Origin: Cytophagales bacterium UBA2561
GTDB lineage: Bacteria > Bacteroidota > Bacteroidia > Cytophagales > Thermoflexibacteraceae
DNA length: 64,000 nt
Direction: 5' to 3'
NCBI GenBank assembly: GCA_002340355.1
Contig: DDLX01000028.1
Coordinates: forward strand, 248,001-312,000
Part shown: in pieces, positions 1-9,053 of the stretch
Layout: each line of letters begins with the position of its first letter
Position numbering within the stretch: position 1 is the first letter of the stretch
Program-made: the position numbers and the translations under genes
Notes under the pieces: generated by a model
Told to the model about the DNA's origin: nothing
Seen by the model: only the letters and a program-made list of their open reading frames with translations
Database searches by the model: none

Positions 1-2
1 AA

Positions 3-224
3 ATAAAAACCTCGAAGCCCACTATTCAAAAAGCACTTAAGCATCTGGAAAGAACCGAATATGCTGGTTACATTGCTGAAATGGAGAAAGTTACACCTAA
101 AAATTTACGAGCAACTTTAACTGCTTTAGAAAATACCGTAATTGAAGGAAAAGTAGGCTGGGAACTCCAAGAACGAATGAAGGGGTTTGCCAATAAGGTT
201 AATAGTTTATTGTTAAATAATTGA
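3..224 (+). CDS. C-terminal part of an effector-associated-domain (EAD11-like) protein
   Basis: An open frame enters from the left edge and stops at TGA 222-224, giving 73 residues of a longer protein. The segment KHLERTEYAGYIAEMEKV followed by a conserved Trp-containing helix (GKVGWELQERMKGFA) resembles, from memory, effector-associated domain 11 modules. These small helical adaptors occur in Bacteroidota conflict proteins next to caspase, trypsin or TIR effectors. Only the adaptor end is visible, so the effector part is unknown. The family call is recognition of the pattern, not a profile match. It is followed by a palindromic repeat copy and then aroA. Confidence 0.55.
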   Translation: MKTSKPTIQKALKHLERTEYAGYIAEMEKVTPKNLRATLTALENTVIEGKVGWELQERMKGFANKVNSLLLNN

Positions 225-238
225 TTTTCAACTCTCTA

Positions 239-351
239 CCCTACTAAAAATGATTTATAAAATATATTAGTATTAAAATTGTTTAACAATCTTCGTTTAT
301 CAGGCTGAAAAGTTTGCAAACCCACCGCTACGGAAAAATTAAATTTGATTT
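239..351 (+). repeat. REP-like interspersed repeat, copy 1 (half palindrome)
   Basis: It shares CCCTACTAAA, ATGATTTATAAA, TATATTAGTATT and the right palindrome arm TTTGCAAACCCACCGCTACG (from 313) with the copy at 44846-44980, and the arm with 1702-1735 on the other strand. The left arm of the palindrome is missing here. It lies between the left-edge gene and aroA. Confidence 0.75.
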
Positions 352-376
352 AATTTGTGTGAATCAATTACCTTTG
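344..376 (+). promoter_or_regulatory. Bacteroidota-type promoter of aroA
   Basis: TTTG at 344-347 and TACCTTTG at 369-376 are separated by 21 bases, matching the known -33 TTTG / -7 TAnnTTTG arrangement of the Bacteroidota housekeeping sigma factor. Transcription would start near 382, about 26 bases before the ATG at 408. The -33 box lies inside the tail of repeat copy 1. Confidence 0.6.
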
Positions 377-407
377 TTTGCTATATATCCAAAAAAAAAC
401 GCTGAAA

Positions 408-1676
408 ATGATGACTCAAACGATAAAGACTGAACCTCAATTTTTTGGGGCAGAAGCTCTAAAAATCCAACATTCTACCCGAAAAGTTCAAGCAGATATT
501 CAGCTTACTTCGTCCAAAAGTGAAAGTAATCGAGTTTTGATAATCAATGCTTTAACAGAAAATAAATCAAAATTAGAAAACCTATCGGCAGCACGAGATA
601 CCGTAACAATGCAACGGCTTTTGAGCTCCGAAAGCTCTGAATTGAACGTATTGGATGCAGGCACAACCATGCGATTTCTGACGGCTTTTTGTACCGTAAC
701 CAATCGCCAAAACACCACTCTGACAGGAACAAAACGGATGCAAGAACGTCCTATAAAAATTTTGGTAGATGCGCTTCAGAAACTTGGTGCCGAAATCGAA
801 TACCTCAATAACGATGGATTCCCTCCTATTTTAATAAAAAACTTTATTTCTCAAAATAATACTATTCAGATTCGAGGTGATATCAGTAGTCAATATATTT
901 CGGCATTGCTGATGATAGCCCCTCTCCTACCCGATGGATTGGTATTGAAACTAACGGGAAAAGTTGGTTCAAAACCTTATATTCAAATGACACTAAATTT
1001 GATGCAACATTTTGGGGTTCAATATAAATGGCAAGAAAATCAAATTAAAATTGCACCTCAAAAATATACTTCTTCGAATTATATGGTAGAATCTGATTGG
1101 TCTGGAGCCAGTTATTGGTATGCGATAGCTTCAATGGCAGATGATGCTAAAATAAGTTTGTGGGGTTTACGGAAAAAATCACATCAGGGAGATAGGGCTA
1201 TTGTTCAAATTATGGAAAAATTGGGCGTAAAAACTGAATTTACGAAAACTGGTGTAAATTTGGTCAAAACCCAAGCGGTGAATAGTCTTGAGTGGGATTT
1301 TACACATTGTCCTGATTTGGCTCAAACCATTGCAGTTATTGGAGCAATGAAAGGTATTTCACTGAAAATGACAGGATTAGAAAGCTTACGTATCAAAGAA
1401 ACTGACCGTATTTCGGCAATTGCTCAGGAACTCCAAAAATTTGATATTCAAACGAAAATTATAGGAGACGAAGAATTACATATTTTACCAAACCAAACAC
1501 CTAAAGCTCCTTTGGAAATGATAAATACCTACAAAGATCATAGAATGGCGATGGCTTTTGCCCCTGCTTCCTTGTTGTTTCCTTTGGAAATCGAACGTCC
1601 GAAGGTGGTTGAGAAATCCTACCCAAGTTATTGGGAAGATTTATTAAAAGCAGATTTTCAAATTACAACCATCTGA
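408..1676 (+). CDS. aroA: 3-phosphoshikimate 1-carboxyvinyltransferase (EPSP synthase)
   Basis: This enzyme transfers the enolpyruvyl group of PEP to shikimate-3-phosphate in aromatic amino-acid synthesis, in the cytoplasm. Family landmarks are present in order: SKSESNR near the N-terminus (substrate-binding Lys/Ser/Arg), LDAGTTMRFLTA, the GDISSQYISALL loop, LRIKETDRI and KDHRMAMAFA near the C-terminus. The 422-residue length is usual for the Bacteroidota form. The frame is open further up to a TTG at 378, but the ATG at 408 (followed by another ATG at 411) sits at the right distance from the promoter and is preferred. It stands alone, with a repeat copy 26 bases behind the stop. Confidence 0.95.
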   Translation: MMTQTIKTEPQFFGAEALKIQHSTRKVQADIQLTSSKSESNRVLIINALTENKSKLENLSAARDTVTMQRLLSSESSELNVLDAGTTMRFLTAFCTVTNRQNTTLTGTKRMQERPIKILVDALQKLGAEIEYLNNDGFPPILIKNFISQNNTIQIRGDISSQYISALLMIAPLLPDGLVLKLTGKVGSKPYIQMTLNLMQHFGVQYKWQENQIKIAPQKYTSSNYMVESDWSGASYWYAIASMADDAKISLWGLRKKSHQGDRAIVQIMEKLGVKTEFTKTGVNLVKTQAVNSLEWDFTHCPDLAQTIAVIGAMKGISLKMTGLESLRIKETDRISAIAQELQKFDIQTKIIGDEELHILPNQTPKAPLEMINTYKDHRMAMAFAPASLLFPLEIERPKVVEKSYPSYWEDLLKADFQITTI

Positions 1677-1701
1677 TAACCAAAAAATAAAGCATTGTTC
1701 T

Positions 1702-1765
1702 CCGTAGCGGTGGATTTGCAAACCCACCGCTACGGAAAAATGGCTTTTTAGCCCGATAAACAAAG
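1702..1765 (-). repeat. REP-like interspersed repeat, copy 2 (full palindrome)
   Basis: The 34-base near-perfect palindrome 1702-1735 has arms CCGTAGCGGTGG / CCACCGCTACGG around TTTGCAAA. On the minus strand it is preceded by TTTATCGGGCTAAAAA, matching copy 3 at 44901-44917, so this copy is inverted. It sits between the convergent ends of aroA and the next gene, where it could also terminate transcription. Confidence 0.8.
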
Positions 1766-1784
1766 TATTTTTTGGGATATCTTC

Positions 1785-2339
1785 TTAAATTTCATTAACT
1801 TCCTTTCGTTCACTCAGTTCTCCTTCTATCCAAATTTCGGTTCTAATCACCTCTTGATTTTTATTAAAAAAATACCATTTTCCATGCTTTAAGCCATATC
1901 TTAAAGTTCCTTTTTCTAACAGTACACCATTTTCATCATAATTTTCAACCTCTTCTTTTCTTTTAGTAGAAATTCCTGTATTTGCCAAAAATACACCATA
2001 CACCGTCATTCCAAGAGATAAATATCCTAAAAAATATCTGGAAAGTGCTAAACCTATTGCTGTGTTTATATGATTTTCTTCAGGTCCCCAATTGGCTTCG
2101 GTAGGACCCCAAGCCTCTGTACTAATTCCATACGCCTCCCAATTAGTGGGGTACCGATTTAATCCTAATAAAACATCAAAAGGGTCTTTTTGAAATTGCA
2201 AATATAATCCAGAAATAACTACAAAAAATACTACAGGAATAAATGTAGAAGCAAATAAGGCTTGCCAGACACTTCTACGATGAATCTGTATAACAAATCC
2301 AAAAATTAAGCCTAAAATGATTCCAACACTTACAGCCAT
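1785..2339 (-). CDS. Membrane protein with a MORN/YwqK-like tail
   Basis: No family is recognised over the whole 184 residues. The N-terminus has two hydrophobic segments (about 1-18 and 28-46) and another around 103-123, so it is an inner-membrane protein. The last third contains ENGVLLEKGTLRYGLKHGKW followed by an aromatic strand, the pattern of MORN-like YwqK repeats (short beta-hairpins, common in Bacteroidota exported proteins). The start ATG at 2339 is the only good one. It ends convergent to aroA with repeat copy 2 between them, and begins 55 bases from the end of the SDR gene on the same strand, so the two may share a transcript. Confidence 0.6.
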   Translation of the reverse strand: MAVSVGIILGLIFGFVIQIHRRSVWQALFASTFIPVVFFVVISGLYLQFQKDPFDVLLGLNRYPTNWEAYGISTEAWGPTEANWGPEENHINTAIGLALSRYFLGYLSLGMTVYGVFLANTGISTKRKEEVENYDENGVLLEKGTLRYGLKHGKWYFFNKNQEVIRTEIWIEGELSERKEVNEI

Positions 2340-2393
2340 AATTTTTTGTTTTTTAGTAATTTAAGATTTTCAAAATTAGAGGAAATAAAGAAA

Positions 2394-3200
2394 TTATGTA
2401 AAAGGTGAATCTTTTTCCTTCGCCATATGATTATAAACCATTTTATCCATAAAACTCGGAAACCACTTGTTCAGAAAAACCGTTAATTTGCCTTGTTGAG
2501 TCAGAATTAAAATTTTTTTTCGCTTTTTAACAGCCCGAAAAATATGCTCAGCACAAGTTTCAGCACTCATCATTTTTTGTTCATCCCGTGGCGATTCACC
2601 TTGCATTGAACCATCCGCCGCCAGTGCCGTATTTCGGATATTGGAAGTCGTAAATCCTGGGCAAGCTGTCAAAACATGTACTCCTTCATGAAGCATTTCG
2701 GTACGTAAAACTTCCAAAAATCCTTGTAAGGCAAACTTCGAAGCCGAGTAACCCACACGAGCGGGTAAACCTCGAAAACCCGCAATTGAAGAAATCCCAA
2801 CGACTGAACCTTTTGCTTCCTTAATGGCAGGTAAGCAGGCTTTTGTAGCGTACAATGCTCCATAAAAATTGATGTCTATCACTTGCTTAACTACTTCTAA
2901 ATCAACATTTTCAAATAATGCTCGCATCGATATTCCTGCATTATTAATCAAAATATCAATTTGTCCAAAATGGTCAAGTGTGGTTTGTGCCATTCGCTGA
3001 TTGTCTTCCCATAAACTTACATCTGCCTGAATGGTCAAGACTTTAATATTTTGAGCTTGGAGTTCAGCCTGAGCTTTTTCAAGAGCTTCGATACGCCGTC
3101 CCGTAATCACAATTCTTGCTCCAGCCTTTCCGAACACATCCGCCAATGCTTTTCCAATCCCTGAAGTTCCTCCTGTAATAATTACGACTTTATCTTTCAT
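2394..3200 (-). CDS. SDR family NAD(P)-dependent oxidoreductase
   Basis: A classical short-chain dehydrogenase of 268 residues. The nucleotide-binding TGGTSGIG is at residues 9-16, the NNAG motif near 86, the catalytic Ser in GISSIAG and the YSASK pair (Tyr/Lys) near 151-155. The C-terminal MDKMVYNHMAKEK tail is typical of SDRs of the DltE/YqjQ kind. The substrate cannot be told from sequence. A TATTTTTG box on the minus strand (3226-3233) lies 26 bases upstream of the ATG, so it probably has its own promoter. Confidence 0.9.
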   Translation of the reverse strand: MKDKVVIITGGTSGIGKALADVFGKAGARIVITGRRIEALEKAQAELQAQNIKVLTIQADVSLWEDNQRMAQTTLDHFGQIDILINNAGISMRALFENVDLEVVKQVIDINFYGALYATKACLPAIKEAKGSVVGISSIAGFRGLPARVGYSASKFALQGFLEVLRTEMLHEGVHVLTACPGFTTSNIRNTALAADGSMQGESPRDEQKMMSAETCAEHIFRAVKKRKKILILTQQGKLTVFLNKWFPSFMDKMVYNHMAKEKDSPFT

Positions 3201-3225
3201 AAATTATGTTTTTTAACTAAATATT

Positions 3226-3259
3226 ACAAAAATAATACGTTTAACACAAAATAAATCAA
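3226..3259 (-). promoter_or_regulatory. Possible promoter of the SDR gene
   Basis: Reading the minus strand, TATTTTTG (3226-3233) fits the Bacteroidota -7 box, and CTTG at 3256-3259 lies 22 bases upstream as an imperfect -33 box. The predicted start site is about 20 bases before the ATG. Confidence 0.35.
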
Positions 3260-3371
3260 GTGCAAAGTATAATTTCTTCTAAAAACTAAACTTGACATAC
3301 CGTCTGAAAATCTGCAAATTCGTAATTCATTCTTTGTTTGACAATATGACCCAAATTAAATCAAAACTTCC

Positions 3372-4511
3372 ATGAATCGAAATTATATCTTTTATTTATT
3401 TTTTGCATTAATTAGTTTAAATTGGACGGCGTGCCAAACTAGCAACAAAAATACGGAAAATCCAGATCCTATTCCTGAAAAAAATACGGAGAAAGATTCA
3501 ATAAATACCTCGAATAATACGCCAAAAAAAATTACGCCTACAGATTTCTCCACGATTACTATCGCTTTTTATAATGTTGAAAATCTGTTTGATACGAAAG
3601 ATAATCCAGCTATCAATGATGAAGATTTTTTGCCTGACGGACGAAACAAATGGACGGACGAACGCTACCAACTCAAACTCCAAAAATTGGCACAGGCGAT
3701 AGATTCTTTGGGAGATACGGACGGCGCAGAAATTTTGGGGTTAGCCGAAGTAGAGAACCAAACCGTACTCGAAGACCTCCTCAAAACAGAACGCCTCAAG
3801 TCCAAAAATTACGGGATTATTCATTTCGATTCACCCGATAAACGAGGAATTGATGTGGCTATGCTTTATAAAAGGGATGTTTTTAAGCCCATTCTCGAAA
3901 AAAACATTCCCATTAGTTTTGCCAATGAACCTGATTTTAAAACTCGTGATATTTTATTGGTTTCAGGTCAATTACGGGGAGAACCTGTTCATTTTATTTG
4001 GTCTCATTTTCCTTCTCGGCGTGGTGGTCAGCAAGAAAGTGAACCTTATCGTAAGGCTGTTGGACGACAAATTCGGGTGGTTATTGACGAAATTTTTCGA
4101 GAACAACCACAAGCCAAAATTTTGGTTGGTGGAGATTTTAATGATTTGCCTGAAAATGCCAGCGTTAAAACTGAACTCAATGCTAAACCTAATCCTGATT
4201 ATTCTAAAAAAGAACTATTTAATCCCACTTATGAACTCATGACCCACGGCAAAGGAACATATAATTATCGTGGAAAATGGCAGATGTTAGACCAAATTTT
4301 ACTATCTGAAGGCTGGATAAATACCCGAACAGGTTTCCAATATATTCAGCGTTCCACAAAGGTTTATGCACCCGATTTTTTAAAGCAACAAACTGATAAT
4401 CAATATAAAGGAAATCCCGACCGCACTTTTGCAGGAGCAAAATATTTAAAAGGGTATAGTGATCATTTTCCTATTTATGCTCAATTTGGATTTTTGAATA
4501 AGGGAGAATAA
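3372..4511 (+). CDS. Endonuclease/exonuclease/phosphatase-family lipoprotein
   Basis: The N-terminus has a hydrophobic stretch and a lipobox ending NWTAC, so Cys21 should be lipidated and the protein anchored outside the inner membrane. A low-complexity Asn/Glu/Lys linker follows. From about residue 55 the EEP fold is clear: FYNVENLFDT, LAEVEN (metal-binding Glu), SHFPSRRGG, GGDFND (catalytic Asp/Asn) and YSDHFPI (catalytic Asp-His) near the end. These metal-dependent phosphodiesterases act on nucleic acids, phospholipids or phosphoinositides, and the substrate is not evident. The gene is single, and a hairpin follows the stop. Confidence 0.9.
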   Translation: MNRNYIFYLFFALISLNWTACQTSNKNTENPDPIPEKNTEKDSINTSNNTPKKITPTDFSTITIAFYNVENLFDTKDNPAINDEDFLPDGRNKWTDERYQLKLQKLAQAIDSLGDTDGAEILGLAEVENQTVLEDLLKTERLKSKNYGIIHFDSPDKRGIDVAMLYKRDVFKPILEKNIPISFANEPDFKTRDILLVSGQLRGEPVHFIWSHFPSRRGGQQESEPYRKAVGRQIRVVIDEIFREQPQAKILVGGDFNDLPENASVKTELNAKPNPDYSKKELFNPTYELMTHGKGTYNYRGKWQMLDQILLSEGWINTRTGFQYIQRSTKVYAPDFLKQQTDNQYKGNPDRTFAGAKYLKGYSDHFPIYAQFGFLNKGE

Positions 4512-4526
4512 AATTTTCCGCATCAC

Positions 4527-4565
4527 TTTTCTGTAGTAAAGCCTTACAAACTCTACTACAGAAAA
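4527..4565. terminator. Bidirectional terminator hairpin
   Basis: Perfect 12-base arms TTTTCTGTAGTA (4527-4538) and TACTACAGAAAA (4554-4565) with a 15-base loop lie between two converging genes. A/T runs flank both sides. Confidence 0.7.
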
Positions 4566-4588
4566 TTTAAGCTTTATTTAAAAATCAA

Positions 4589-6409
4589 TTAATGTGTATT
4601 TGATTTTGTCCATTTTTCGGCATCATTCAAGCTAATACGTTTTCCATTTCGGAAGGCAATAATAAAAGCTCCTGAAAACCCTCGACCTTTTACTTTTTGA
4701 AGAATAGATAAACAAGCTTCTCGACTTGTTTCATTTCCAGCCGTATAACGATAGTTGCCATTTGACTTGTAAAAATCTAATTTTGGTAAACCTTGTAATT
4801 TAGTATCTCTCGGATTAAGTTCATTCGAATAAATTCCAATCTGGACTTTATACCGCACTAAATTAGAGTTTTCTTTTCCGATTTTGATGACTTGTTTTTT
4901 AGTTACTCTTGGTTTTGGTTTAGAGGTAGTTTTAGGAATAGTTTTTTTCGGTGAGATTGAAGTTTTTGATGGACTCTTCTTTATATTGGAATTTATGTTT
5001 TTCAGTCCTATTTCTGGTATTTTTTGGGTGTTATATGATTCCAAATTATCAGATTTATAGTATTGATTATCAGTATTTTTAATTTCTTCCTCTATAATTG
5101 AACCTCTAGAAACAGTCGGAGCAGGCAGATTTTGAGTGGTAATTTCTGCTAAAAAAGTATCTGATTTAACATTCCTTTTAGGGGATATTTCTGGAAAATT
5201 TTCTCCTGAAATTTCGGGATATAAACGCCCAAAAAGTAAAGCTGTTACAGGACGTTTTTCAATTTTCAAATCAAAAGGCAAATCCCCTCTTTCTTCATAG
5301 TCAATACCTTTTTTCCAATTACTTCGAAAAACATTTTTCGGTAAACTTGAAGGAACACCGTACAATTTTGATTTAAAATTTTTATTATTTAAGTGAAGAT
5401 ATGGAATACCACTTTCATCACTCAGAATTTTTACACTTTGATTCAGAATCAAATTTCTAATTTTGGAATATTTTTCGGTGTGTAATCCATAATTTTCACT
5501 ATGTAAAAAGGTGATTTTTTCGCCCTTATCTGTTAAAAAATACTCAAATTGAGGATATTTTTTGAGGGATGAATCTGAGATCGAAATATTAAAATAATAC
5601 AAATTTTGAGATTCTTCTGGATACAAAGCACAAAACTGAATTTTAAAACCAATAAACGATTGTTTCGATTGTTTTTTGGTGGGTATTACTTGATTTCTTT
5701 CCTCTCCAAAATTATCTAATTTGACTGCTGAAACAGCGATAATCTTACGTCCTGCATGAGCCAAATGAAATAAAACTTGATGAATTACAGCATAAGAATC
5801 AAAATATTTTTGAGATGTATCTTTTTGATTATCAGAATTTTCCTTAATATTTGAAATTTTCAAATGCTTTCGGAGCTGTACTAAGTAATCTTCCAGAATT
5901 GGGTCAGCCGTATAAGTTAAGTCAGGAAACTCACCCGCTAACTTATCACCTGTCAAGATGTAATTTTCACAATTTGGAAATAGTGTATAAGCTTGTAAAA
6001 AGTTCCCTTCGCCAAAAGGATAAAATAATGTAACTGAATCCGAAATCTCAGAAATATGATATTTTTTTGCCCAGTTTCTTATCGGGATTATTTGTTGACG
6101 AATGACCTGTTTTCGAAAATGTTCGGTTTGTGCTAAATGACGCTGGTAATAATGACGTTGACGGGCATAAGGAAGGGCTTCATTGGGGATGCCCGCAATA
6201 AATTCAGCAGTAGCAGTGAGTGTGGAGTCAATTTGTATTTTATTTTGTTGCCTTACCAATTGGAAATTAAAAAGAGAATTAGAAGCTTCAAAAATTCCTG
6301 TGGTTTCAGATTTAGGAGCAATTGAAAAATCTCCACAAGCACTCAAAAAGCAACACACAAAACTCCACGCTACAAAGTCAAATTGTTTTTTAGGTAAATT
6401 GGTCTTCAT
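4589..6409 (-). CDS. Large lipoprotein with SPOR-like C-terminal domain
   Basis: The 606-residue protein starts with a signal sequence and lipobox CCFLSAC. The body (about 40-420) is not recognised. Residues 420-520 are Ser/Thr/Lys/Pro-rich and look disordered. The last 80 residues have the SPOR-like pattern VRYKVQIGIYS, YRYTAGNE and GFSGAFIIAFRNGKRIS, a fold that binds denuded peptidoglycan glycan strands. A periplasmic cell-wall role is inferred from that domain only. The gene is convergent with the EEP lipoprotein and about 195 bases downstream of the TonB receptor gene's stop, so co-transcription is not implied. Confidence 0.65.
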   Translation of the reverse strand: MKTNLPKKQFDFVAWSFVCCFLSACGDFSIAPKSETTGIFEASNSLFNFQLVRQQNKIQIDSTLTATAEFIAGIPNEALPYARQRHYYQRHLAQTEHFRKQVIRQQIIPIRNWAKKYHISEISDSVTLFYPFGEGNFLQAYTLFPNCENYILTGDKLAGEFPDLTYTADPILEDYLVQLRKHLKISNIKENSDNQKDTSQKYFDSYAVIHQVLFHLAHAGRKIIAVSAVKLDNFGEERNQVIPTKKQSKQSFIGFKIQFCALYPEESQNLYYFNISISDSSLKKYPQFEYFLTDKGEKITFLHSENYGLHTEKYSKIRNLILNQSVKILSDESGIPYLHLNNKNFKSKLYGVPSSLPKNVFRSNWKKGIDYEERGDLPFDLKIEKRPVTALLFGRLYPEISGENFPEISPKRNVKSDTFLAEITTQNLPAPTVSRGSIIEEEIKNTDNQYYKSDNLESYNTQKIPEIGLKNINSNIKKSPSKTSISPKKTIPKTTSKPKPRVTKKQVIKIGKENSNLVRYKVQIGIYSNELNPRDTKLQGLPKLDFYKSNGNYRYTAGNETSREACLSILQKVKGRGFSGAFIIAFRNGKRISLNDAEKWTKSNTH

Positions 6410-6603
6410 CGTTTGTCGTATTTTACCTTGCTTTTGATAAATTATCCGAACTTTTTCGGTAATATCAAAAGTACAAGTTTAGTTTTTACAGGAAATACGA
6501 CACAAAAGTACAGGAAATATCCTACTTTGCTGAAAAAGAATTGTAGCTTGAGTCTTTTTTAACATAATTCCAAATATCTCACTACTAAGTTTAGAACGTC
6601 AGT

Positions 6604-8838
6604 TTAAAAATCTACACTCATTCCTGCCCAATATCTTCGTCCTTCTTGTGGAATGAGAGAATTAAAAAAACCTTTACTTCCATGCCATAATCCACTATCA
6701 TCAAAATATCCTGCCTCATTTCCTGCATTGGCTAAATTAATCCCTGGATGGTAGTATTCAGTATTGAGTAGATTATTAACTCGGGAAAATAAATGAACAC
6801 CTTTCCCCAGAACATTCCTCAACTTCAGATTAAAATCTAAGACAGTATAACCTGAAATTTCTTTTAAAGGATTAGTTTGTATAGTTTCTCTATTTCCTAC
6901 TATTCTACCTCGTAAAGAAGTTGAAATTTTATCCTGCCATGTTCCTGAAATTCCAAAGTAAAATTTATGTTTTGCCAAGTCTCCAATAATATCTCGTCCA
7001 ATATTTATTTCATTCTCATCAAATTTGACTTCTTCCCCTATAACAAATGAATAAAATCCCCAAATTTTGAACTGTAATTTTTCCAAATTCCATAAATATT
7101 CCGCATGTATATCTGTGCCATACATCGTTCTAGAGCCTGCGTTTTTCGCTCCTCCTGTAAAGGCTACAATTGTATTTTTGGCATCTACAAACCATGTACT
7201 CCAAACAGCTCTAAATTTAGGAGAATGATAGGAAGCCGCAAATTCTACCGTGTAAGAATCTTGAGGTTTTAGTTTTTTATTACTTCCATTAGCCTCCCAA
7301 GATCCGTACAAACTTCTCGGCGTAGGTTCTTGATAAGCAGTACCATACAATAGTTTTAAGCCAATTTTATTGAAGTTTCCAACATATCCTAAACGAATGG
7401 TTGGAGCTGTTCCATAGAAAGAGTCATTATCCAATCGGAAGCCTGTGTGTAAAAAGTGATGATTAGAGCTAGTTTCGGGTGTTAATCGGAAACGAACTTG
7501 TCCATATATCCCCAAACCTTCTGTATAAGCTCGATTTGGAATATGGATTTCGGGTGAAGGTGGCTCAGGGTATGGATACGTATTTACAAATGCAGAATCT
7601 GTATTAACAAACTGACCATTAGAACGTTCCCATGCTTTATTTAGATTTCTATAAACGTACCGAAAGCCTGTATTTAAGCGCAAACGTTGTGAAAAATCAA
7701 ATTGAAAGTCCTGTTTGAAAGAGAGTTCATAATTGAGTGCCTGCCAATAACCAAATCGTACAGCTCGATAAGGATTCCCATCCTGATCTGTCTCTGTAAT
7801 ACTTCGTAATTCCCAAGAATCATTATCAATGTAAGAAAATCGGTATCGAAGTAAAGAAGTTGAGGAAATATTCGCTTGTACTTGTTGAAGATGCCGAATA
7901 TAAAATCCTCCATTTGACTCTGCCCAATTATTTGCGGCTTGAAATCTATCAGCAGAATAGATATATCCCCAACCATTTTTTTGTTGATAAATTTGCCCTC
8001 CGATTTCAGTATTTTTCCAAAAAATTCGAGCATCTAAACTACGATTATTATATGGCACATGAGCATCTCCTCCGAACTCTGAGAAATTGGCAAAATCTCC
8101 CCAAAGTCGAGTATCTGCATAATATTTTGACTTTGTCCATTCGTATTTTTCGGCATTAGTCAAGTCATTTTTACCGATATCAAAACGTCCTGTCAGGCTA
8201 AAACGAAGTTTACCACGTTTCCCAAATAAGTTTAAATCAGCTTGATGACTTTGATGACTCCCCGTAAAAACTGACCCATGAAATGCAATCCCATTTTCCG
8301 TTTTATTTTTAATTGTAATAACATTAATTATTCCCATCATAGCATTTGCACCATACACCGAAGAAGAAGGACCATAAACCACCTCAATTCGTTCGATATT
8401 ACTAAGAGCATGAGCAGGTAAGATGGCATCATTATCGTTATGATATAGTGTATTATAAATCAGACCATCAATCATTAAAACCCAATTATGCCCCAGATGC
8501 GAACGCCATCCACGCCAATAAACCTTTAGGGGCTGATCGCCATAGGTTCGTACAATATCCATCCCTGGTAAGTCTTCAAAAATTTCAAGCATATTGTTAT
8601 ATCCTCTTTCTCGTAAATCATTCTGAGTCAGGATAATAACTGTAGCAGGGGCATCTCGTAAGCGTTCTCGTGTATTAGAGGCTGAGACTACTGACACATC
8701 TCTAAATCCCGTAGAATCAGATAGTTCGCCAAGAGGTAAGAGGTAACTTCCCTCCGTTTCTTGGGCATTCATTTTTACAGAAAAATTGAGCAGTATAAAA
8801 ACAAAACTGAGGAAAAAATATCCATTAAAATACTTCAT
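6604..8838 (-). CDS. TonB-dependent outer-membrane receptor
   Basis: A signal peptide ends at NAQ (residue 26). The plug domain begins around residue 50 (NTRERLRDAPATVIILTQ) and carries the family sequences DLRERGYNNMLEIFEDLPG and IERIEVVYGPSSSVYGANA. The remaining 550 residues form the beta-barrel, ending in an aromatic-terminated strand (WAGMSVDF) as needed for BAM insertion. It lacks the carboxypeptidase-regulatory domain of SusC-type receptors and has no SusD neighbour, so it is closer to siderophore/cobalamin-type receptors. The ligand is unknown. An 8-1-8 inverted repeat lies 46 bases upstream of the start. Confidence 0.92.
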   Translation of the reverse strand: MKYFNGYFFLSFVFILLNFSVKMNAQETEGSYLLPLGELSDSTGFRDVSVVSASNTRERLRDAPATVIILTQNDLRERGYNNMLEIFEDLPGMDIVRTYGDQPLKVYWRGWRSHLGHNWVLMIDGLIYNTLYHNDNDAILPAHALSNIERIEVVYGPSSSVYGANAMMGIINVITIKNKTENGIAFHGSVFTGSHQSHQADLNLFGKRGKLRFSLTGRFDIGKNDLTNAEKYEWTKSKYYADTRLWGDFANFSEFGGDAHVPYNNRSLDARIFWKNTEIGGQIYQQKNGWGYIYSADRFQAANNWAESNGGFYIRHLQQVQANISSTSLLRYRFSYIDNDSWELRSITETDQDGNPYRAVRFGYWQALNYELSFKQDFQFDFSQRLRLNTGFRYVYRNLNKAWERSNGQFVNTDSAFVNTYPYPEPPSPEIHIPNRAYTEGLGIYGQVRFRLTPETSSNHHFLHTGFRLDNDSFYGTAPTIRLGYVGNFNKIGLKLLYGTAYQEPTPRSLYGSWEANGSNKKLKPQDSYTVEFAASYHSPKFRAVWSTWFVDAKNTIVAFTGGAKNAGSRTMYGTDIHAEYLWNLEKLQFKIWGFYSFVIGEEVKFDENEINIGRDIIGDLAKHKFYFGISGTWQDKISTSLRGRIVGNRETIQTNPLKEISGYTVLDFNLKLRNVLGKGVHLFSRVNNLLNTEYYHPGINLANAGNEAGYFDDSGLWHGSKGFFNSLIPQEGRRYWAGMSVDF

Positions 8839-8883
8839 GATAAGTCAGAGCGATTCAAAAATTAATACTATAAAATTGAGCGG

Positions 8884-8900
8884 AGAATTATAATAATTCT
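8884..8900. promoter_or_regulatory. Inverted repeat upstream of the TonB receptor
   Basis: AGAATTAT-A-ATAATTCT is a perfect 8-1-8 palindrome 46 bases before the receptor start, a plausible repressor site. It does not match the usual Fur box closely, and AT-rich palindromes can arise by chance. Confidence 0.3.
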
Positions 8901-9053
8901 ATGTTTGTGTTGTACTTGAAGCTTAGATGATGTGTTTGATATTGAGCGAAGCAAGATATAGATAAAGTCTAAGATTCGATTGATTTTTTGAAAAAAATAG
9001 TCTTCTCAAATTACGTTCTAATTGCAAGTAATTTCATGATTTTTTTAATAATG

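Noticed and set aside
8884..8900. Fur box upstream of the TonB receptor
   Set aside because: The palindrome AGAATTATAATAATTCT does not fit the GATAATGATAATCATTATC consensus closely enough to name the regulator.
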